A stretch of DNA of 64,000 nucleotides from Rhodococcus sp. H36-A4 (GTDB lineage Bacteria; Actinomycetota; Actinomycetes; Mycobacteriales; Mycobacteriaceae), in assembly GCF_027158005.1 (NCBI RefSeq), contig NZ_JAPVLQ010000001.1, positions 1 through 64,000 on the forward strand. Reading direction: 5' to 3'. Positions within the stretch are counted from its first letter, which is position 1. Every line of letters begins with the position of its first letter. Shown here piece by piece: positions 11,301-20,300 of this stretch. Position numbers and translations under genes: made by a program. The notes under the pieces were generated by a model that saw only the letters and a list, made by a program, of their open reading frames with translations, was not told the origin of the DNA and did no database searches.

Positions 11301-14300
11301 ATCCAGCACGTATGCGCGCGTGTTCCACAGCGGCACACCGATGGGAACGGTCTCGGTATCGACGTCGGTGACGGCGTGGAAGGTGACGTCGACTGCAGTC
11401 TCTGCAGGTCCGTACAGGTCGTGCAACTCGGCGCCAGGAAAGACCCGTCGAACCCGAGCTACGGCCGAAGGCGTGAAAGCCTCGCCGCCGACGAACAGCA
11501 GTCGGAGGGACCGGCAAGCATCGGTATCGACATCGGTGACGTACACCGACAGCACAGAGGGTACGAAGTGCGCGAGTGTCACCTGTTCACGCTCGATGAT
11601 GCGGGTGATCCGGCCCGGGTCACGATGCGCATCGTGGGGAGCGATCACCAGTGACGCGCCGTTCTCCAGTCCCCAGAAGAACTCCCATACGGACACGTCG
11701 AACGTCGCCGGCGTTTTCTGGATCAACACGTCGGCAGCAGTCAGCCGGTAGATCTCCTGGCGCCACAGCATCTGATTCACGATCGCGCGGTGACTGATCG
11801 AGACGCCCTTCGGCAAACCTGTCGATCCCGAAGTAAAGATGAGGTAGGCCGGATTGTCCGGTCGGAGTGGACGCGTCCGGTCCGCGTCGGTGATCGCAGA
11901 CGTCGACACATCATCGAGATCGAGCTTGTCGAACACACAGACCGGGGCATCCGCCGTGATCGAGTTCGCGGTGTCCTCGGTGGCGAGGACGAGAACTGGC
12001 CGAGCACTCGCCAGGATGTGCTCGTTACGCGAGGCGGGCTGATCAGGATCGAGGGGGACGTACGCTGCGCCTGATTTGATGATCGCGTACATGCCGATCA
12101 GCAGCTCGAACGAACGCCGCGCTACCAATGCCACGGTGGATTCGGGGCCGACACCTCGGCCCACCAAATACCGAGCGAGGGCGTTCGCTCGCGCATCGAA
12201 CTCCGCGTAGGTAAGGACCGGCGACGGCGCATCGGTCTCCGACGCGAGCACCAGTGCAGGCGCATTCGGAGTACGCCCGACCTGCGCGTCGAACAAGGAA
12301 GCGAGGGTCTCGGTGTCGTCGACCGCATGCTCGGTATCGTTGACCGTGCGAACGAGCCGGTTGTACTCCTCTGGTGCCTGAAAATCGATGTCGCCCACGA
12401 TAATTGCCGGATCGACTTCGATCGCTCGCAAGATTCGCTGGAAGCGAGCCGCCATCGCCTCTACGGTGGCCGCGTCGAAGAGGTCGGTTGCGTAGGTGAA
12501 GAGGCAGGACAAGCCGGCGTCGGTTCCGTGCTCATCGGTCTTCTGACTGATGGTCAGCTGGAGATCGAACTTCGAACCCTTGGTTTCGAAGTCGACCATC
12601 GAGACCGACAGTCCTGGAAGCTCGAGGTCGGTCAGCTCCATGTTCTGGAACGAGAGCATCACCTGGAACAGCGGGTGTCGCGCTTGTGATCGAGCAGGGT
12701 TGAGCACCTCGACGAGTCGTTCGAACGGGACATCTGCGTTGGCGAAAGCCTGCAAGTCTGTCGTACGCGTAGCCGCGAGCACCTCATCGAAGCGTGCACG
12801 CATGTCCACCGGTGTGCGCAGAACCAGCGTGTTGACGAACATGCCGATCAGATCGTCGAGAGCGGACTCACCGCGTCCAGCCACCGGAGTTCCGACCACG
12901 ATGTCCTCGGTCCCCGAGAGGCGGGCGAGCAGAACGGCAAAAGCCGAATGCATGACCATGAACAGCGAGGAGGCGTGGTGATGCGCAAGATCGGTCAGGA
13001 CGTCCACGGTGGACTGCCCGACGAGGAAGCTCACGCCCGCACCCTGGTTCGATGCGACCGCGGGCCTCGGATGATCGACCGGCAGATCCAACTGAGCAGG
13101 TATTCCTGCGAGCGCGGACTTCCAGTAGTTCTGTTGCTGCGTCAACAGCGATTCCGGGTCACTCTCGTGCCCGAGCATGTCTCGCTGCCACAAGCTGTAA
13201 TCCGCGTACTGAACCGGTAGCGGCAACCAATTCGGTTGCACGCCTTCGGACCGGGCGATATAGGCAGTCATGATGTCGCGGGTCAGTGGGCCCATCGAAA
13301 AGCCATCGGTGGAGATGTGATGAACGACCAGCACCAGAAGATGTTCGGTCGGGCTGATTTCGAACAGACGCGCACGTAACGGAAGTTCGACGGTGACGTC
13401 GAAACCAGTCGTCGCCACCTCTTCCAGAACCGAGAAAATGTCGTCCCCGGAGATCTCGATCGGCGCGAGATCTGGAATCACCTTATTGGTGGGCAGTATC
13501 AACTGATGGCCGGACCCGTCGACCTCCGGGAAAATAGTGCGGAGGGACTCGTGCCGATCCAACACGTCCGCAACGGCCACATTGAGAGCCTGTCGGTCGA
13601 GCAGACCGGACAAGCGCACTGCCACAGGAATATTGTTGACCCCGGAAGCAGTATCGAACCTGTTGAGGAACCACATGCGCTGCTGGGCGAGCGAGAGGGG
13701 AACGAGTTCAGGGCGGACCTGCGGCACCAAAGGCCTACGGCGTCCGGCACCTGCCCGCTCGGCGATTGCGCGAGCCAAAGCGGCTACAGACGGATTCTCG
13801 AACAACGTACGGACGCCGATCTCGGCATCCAGGGCTGCGCCGAGCCGAGTCACGACACGCGTCGCGATCAAAGAGTTGCCGCCCAGTTCGAAGAAATCGT
13901 CGTCGAGTCCGACCTCGGTCGCGTCGAGTACCTCGGCGAAGACGCTCGCGACTGCCTGCTCCGTCGGCGAGACGGGTTCGCGGTACTCGCGCTGAACGTA
14001 CACCGGATCCGGAAGTGCTCGACGGTCGAGCTTGCCCGTCGCACCCAGTGGGAATTCTGTCAACGGCATGAACACGGACGGGACCATGTACTCGGCCAGC
14101 CGTGACGCCAACATCTCTCGTACCGGACGGAGGTCGGTGTCGGGAGCAGTGACCACATAGGCCACCAACTGCTCGCCGCGCACCGAGACAGCCGCCTGCT
14201 GGATCGAGGTGTTCTCGAGTAGGACGGCTTCGATCTCACCGAGCTCGATGCGCAGACCCCTGAGCTTGACCTGCGAATCGCTGCGACCGATGTACTCCAG

Positions 14301-17300
14301 TTCACCGCCGCGATTCCACCGCACGACGTCACCGGTTCGGTACATCCGATTTCCGGACTGCGCGAAAGGATTTGCGACGAAGCGGTCGGCCGAGAGGTCT
14401 GGGCGACCGACGTATCCACGGGCCAACTGGGCACCCGCGAGATAGAGCTCACCAGCGACACCCACCGGCACGGGCGACAGTCGCGCGTCGAGCACGAACA
14501 CCGAGGTGTTCCACACGGGCATACCGATCGGCATCACTACAGTGTCGACGTCGCTGACCGGGTGGTAAGTAACGTCGACCGCGGCCTCGGTTGGACCGTA
14601 CAGATTGTGCAAGGCGACACGGGGCAACGCTCGACGCAACGACTGTGCGGTCGTCGGAGCGAGCGCTTCACCCGATGCGAACACCAGACGCAACGAACTA
14701 CCCGCGGCTCGGCGGACCTCGACCTCCGGCACGAACACCGCCAGCATCGACGGCACGAAGTGCGCGACGGAAACCTGCTCGCGCTGAACGAGCTCGAGGA
14801 GATAAGCGGCATCTCGATGGCCGTCGGGCGCGGCAACGACCACCGAGGCACCGTTCTGCAGAGCCCAGAAGAACTCCCACACCGAGACGTCGAACGTAGA
14901 CGGAGTTTTCTGGAGCACGACGTCGGCCGCGTCGATCGGGTATTCGTTCTGCATCCACAGCAGACGATTCACGATGGCCGAATGCGCCACCGCGACACCC
15001 TTCGGCCGGCCTGTCGAACCAGAGGTGAAGATCACGTATGCCGTGTTCGATTCCCGTAGCGGGCACAGCCGGTCATCGTCCGAGACGGCCGCGTTCGAAT
15101 ACCCGTCGACGTTCAGGTCATCGATGTCGATGACGTCGATGACCCCGAGATCCAGGTGATCCCGCATCGTGGACAACACACAGACAGGGGACGCGGTGGC
15201 AATGATGTACTCGTTGCGCTCGGTCGGCTGCGTCGGATCGATCGGTACGTATCCGGCCCCTGCTTTGACGATGGCGTACATGCCGACCAGCAGCTCCACA
15301 CTGCGGCCGATTGCAAGCCCCACCAACATGTCCGGGCCTACGCCGATCGAGATCAGATGCCGCGCAAGGCGATTGACTCGCGAATCGAATTCCGAGTAGG
15401 TGAGCCTCTCGTCCTCGTACACCAGCGCCGATGCCTCAGGTGTGGCCTCGACCTGGCGATCGAACAGATCCACCAGTGTCAGACCGGGAGCGACATCGTG
15501 CCGAGTTCTGTTCCACGTCGATACGACTCGCTTGCGTTCACCGATGTCCAGCAGATCGATGTCACCTACCGCGACCGATGAATCTGCCACGACCGCTTCG
15601 AGAACGCGAACGAACCGCGACGCGAAACTGCGCACAGTTTCCGCATCGAAAAGATCTATCGCGTAGGTGAATTCGGCGGACATGCCCTGCCCCCGACCGT
15701 CGTCTCCGATCGACTCGACGACGTTGAGCTGTAGATCGAACTTGGCGACCTCCGCATCGAGAGCGACGCTGTCCACGGAAAGACCGGGCAGATCGACGTG
15801 GGTTCGAGTGAGGTTCTCGAAGGACAGCATCACCTGAAAAAGCGGATGCCGCGCCTGTGAACGTGTCGGATTGAGCACCTCTACGAGGCGCTCGAAGGGC
15901 AGGTCGGCGTGACCGAATGCGCCCAACGCGACTTCCCGCGCGCGACCGATCTGCTCCGAGAACGATGTCGAAGCGTCGACGTCGGTGCGGAGCACCAAGG
16001 TGTTGACGAACATCCCGACCACATCGTCGAGCGCGGCGTCCCCGCGGCCGGCAACGGGAGTACCGATGGCAATATCGCTCGTCCCGGACAATCTCGAGAG
16101 CAAAACGGCAAGGGCGCCGTGCACGACCATGAACAGGGACGCATTGTGGGCAAGCGCCAGAAGCGACAGTTCACGATGCATGTGGGCAGGGATTTCGAAA
16201 CGAACCGAGGAACCCTTGTAGGACTGACGACTAGGCCGCGGATGGTCGGTCGGCAGATCGAGCTGATCCGGTAGCCCTGCAAGCATGTCGGCCCAGTAGT
16301 GGACCTGGCTCGAGATAAGCGAAGTCGAATCCTTCTCCGAACCGAGAACCGACCGCTGCCACAAACTGTAGTCGGCGTACTGAACGGCCAGCGGCAACCA
16401 TGCTGGATGCTCCCATGCCGTCCGAGCGGCGTAGGCGATCATGATGTCGCGAGCGAGGGGCCCCATCGACCAGCCGTCGGCCGATATATGGTGCACCACC
16501 ATCGCGACCACATGTTCGCGCGGCCCGATCTCGAACAGTCGGGCTTGTATGGGGACATTCACCGTCACGTCGAACGTGGTGGAAGCCAGCGCGAAGACCT
16601 GTCGCTGGATGTCCGCCGCCGACGTCTGAATCGGCATGAGACTAGGGACCGTCTGGGCCGCGTCGAGGATGCATTGTCTCGGGCCGTCGACGGTGTCCGG
16701 GTAGACGGTCCGCAACGACTCGTGTCGATCGATTACATCCATGATGGCGACTTGAAGTGCCGCCACGTCCAGCTCGCCGGTCAGTCTCAGCGCGAACGGA
16801 ATATTGTAAGCAGTGGAATCGGTGTCGAATCGATTGAGAAACCACATCCGTTGCTGTGCCAACGACAGTGGTACCTGGTCGGGACGGGTCGAGGCGACCA
16901 ACGGGATGCGCCCGCCTTCGCCCGCTGACTGCTCCACCCGTACTGCGAGAAGCGCTACCGAAGATGCCTCGAACACCATGCGTACGGGAACACTGGCATC
17001 CAGCGCGACGCCCAGCCGAGAGACCACCTGAGTTGCCAGTAGCGAGTTGCCGCCGAGTTCGAAGAAGTCGTCGTCGAGGCCGACGACGGGGACGCCGAGG
17101 ACATCGCTGAACACTGTCGCAACAGTTTCCTCGATCGGTGTCGTCGGGGCACGGAACTGACGAAAGCTGATGCCGAGTTCCGGTTCCGGAAGGGCCCGGC
17201 GATCCAGTTTGCCGATCGGTGTCAACGGAACCTCGTCGAGAACGACGATCACCGAAGGCACCATGTAGTTCGGCAGCAGGCGTCCCACGTGCTTCGACAG

Positions 17301-20300
17301 TTCGTCCTTGTCGATACTCACCGAACCGTGCACATACGACACGAGAGCCGTTTGACCCGACTGTATTTCGCGTCCGAGTGTCGCTGCGAAGGTGACCGCG
17401 GGGAACGTCTCGAGCGCTGCGTCGATCTCCCCGAGCTCGATACGGAAGCCGCGAACCTTCACCTGGAAGTCCGAGCGCCCCACGTACTCGATGGCAAAGT
17501 CTTTCGTCCATCGAACGATGTCGCCGGTGCGGTACATTCGCGTCCCCGCGTTGCTGTACGGGTCGGCGACGAACCGATCCGAAGTCAATCCTGCACGCTT
17601 GAAATAGCCACGTGCGACGGCGTCGCCCGACAGATAGAGCTCACCTGCAACACCGGCAGGGACCGGCTGCAGGCGGGAGTCCAGAATCAGGGCGCCGACA
17701 CCAGGTACAGGCCTACCTACCGTGATCGGCTCGCCGACGAACAGTTCACCGCGCGTCGATACGATCGTTGTTTCGGTCGGTCCGTATGCGTTGAAGAAGC
17801 GGCGGCCCGGTGCCCAGCGCGCGATCAGATCGGCCGCGGATGCCTCACCACCGACGGACAACAATTCCAGGTCGTCGAGGCCGACCGGGTCGACGGAGCC
17901 GAGTACGGCCGGCGTGATGATCGCATGTGTGACAGCAACATCGGCAAGGAGTCGATGAAGTTCGGGGCCACCGATGATCGACGGCGGGGCCACGACCAGA
18001 GTTGCTCCAGCCGAGGCAGTGAGTGCCCATTCGAGAACAGATGGGTCGAAGCTCGGGGAGATCACGTGAAGGAACCGCGACGCAGGCGTCACCCGATAGA
18101 GGTCTACCGACTGGTCGATCAGACCGGACAGGCCTCGATGGGTGACACTGACGCCCTTGGGCAGGCCGGTAGAGCCGGAGGTGTAGATGATGTACGCGGG
18201 GTGGTCCAGGCGAAGTGGCGCGGTCCGATCCTCGTCGGACACACCGTCGGCCGGATAGCCGGCGACAGCTTCCTCGAACTCGGCGTTGTCGATTGCCCAC
18301 CACTCGCACGTGCCGGGTAGTTCGTCGACGCGAGTCGACGAGGTGATCCCTACGAGGGCCCCTGAGTCCGAGAGCATGTGCCGCACCCGGTCGGTGGGGT
18401 ATTCGGGATCGACGGGAACCCACGCGGCACCAGCTTTCGCCACTGCCCACATCGAGATGACCATCTCCAGCGAGCGCGGAAATGCCAGTGCGACAACGGA
18501 CTCCGGGCCCACGCCTCGATCGATCAGGTACCGAGCATATCGATCGGTGAGCTCGTCGAGTTCTCGGTACGTCACCGTCTCCTCAGACGTGTGCACCGCG
18601 ATGCCGTCCGGGTTGACAGCCACACCGGCCGCCAAGAATTCTGGCAGAAGTCGTCGCGATTCGACGCGGCCACCGTGAATGGTCGTCAACGTCTCGGACT
18701 CGTCCGGAGCCAGAATATCGATGACGCCCAACGGAACCGATGCATCTGCAACGATGGCCTCGAGAATGCGCAGGAACCTGTCGGCGAATCCCTCGATCGT
18801 CGAGGCGTCGAAGAGGTCCGTGGCGTACTCGAAGGTGGCTTCGATTCGTCCCGGCTCCCCGGAATCGTCCTGATGCTCGGTGAGCCAGAGCTGAAGGTCG
18901 AATTTCGCGATCGGAACATCGAGTTCCTGCGCGGTCACTTGCAGACCGGCGAAGCTGAGCTCGCTCACACGCGCTTTTTCCAGGGAGAGCGCAACCTGGA
19001 ACAGCGGGTGCCGGGCAGTCGATCGAGCAGGATTGAGCACCTCGACGAGTCGCTCGAAGGGGATGTCTGCGTGCGCGAACGCCGATAGGTTGGTGTTGCG
19101 TACCTGATCGAGTAGATCGTCGAACGAATCGTGGGGCTCCACCCGAGCACGAAGGACCAGCGTATTGACGAACATGCCGATGATGTCGTCGAGCTGCTCA
19201 TGGGCTCTGCCTGCAATCGGCGCGCCGATCGCAATGTCGGTGGTACCGCTCAGCCTCGACAGCAACACCGCGTACGCGGCCTGCACGACCATGAAGAGCG
19301 AAGCTTGGTGCGCGCGCGCCACAGTGGTGAGACCGCGATGGATGCGGGCGTCGATGGTGAAGCGGCTCTTTGCTCCACCGTTGGTCGCTACCGACGGACG
19401 GGGGCGATCCGATGGAAGGTCGAGCTGATCGGGTAGCTCATCCAAGGCCTGGACCCAGAATTCGATCTGCTGAGCGGACAGCGAAGCGCTGTCGCTTTCG
19501 AGTCCGAGGAGTCGACGTTGCCACAACGCGTAGTCCGCATACTGGATCGGCAGAGGCGCCCACGCGGGTGCCCGTCCGTTCGACCGGGCCTCGTATGCAG
19601 CCATCATGTCGCGGGCGAGTGGACCGAACGAAGACCCGTCCGCCGCGATGTGATGCAACACCATGGCGAGCACGTACTCGTAATCGGAGATCTTGAACAG
19701 TGCGATCCGGATCGGTGCAGCGACTGCGACGTCGAATCCGCCGCGAGCGAACTCCACCAATTCGGTGACCAACGAAGTCTCGTCGACGGATGCGGCCGAG
19801 AGTTCCGACAAGACGTCCTCGGTCCGCAAAATCAATTGTTGTGGGGCATCGTCGACCTGCGGGTAGACCGTCCTCAGCGTTTCGTGACGAGCGACCACGT
19901 CCGCAAATGCCTGGGACAGCGCCACTTCGTTCACGTCGCCGGTCAGTCGCACCATGAACGGGAGATTGTATGCAGCGGTATCCGGGTCGAACCGGTTGAG
20001 GAACCACATACGTTGCTGGGCAAGGGACAGGGGCAGAACATCCGGCCGAGGACCGGCAGTCAGTGGTGGGCCTGCGGATCCCTGTTCTATCGCTGTCTCG
20101 GCGCGCGATGCGAGCGCACCGACCGTCGGCGCTTCGAACAACTCTCGGACACCGAGACGGATTCCGAGGGCAGTTCCTACCCGCGTGACGAGTTGCGTTG
20201 CGATCAGCGAGTTACCGCCCAGTTCGAAGAAGTCCTCATCGAGACCGACGTGCGATGCGCCGAGGACGTCTTCGAAGACACCTGCGACCACGTACTCCAC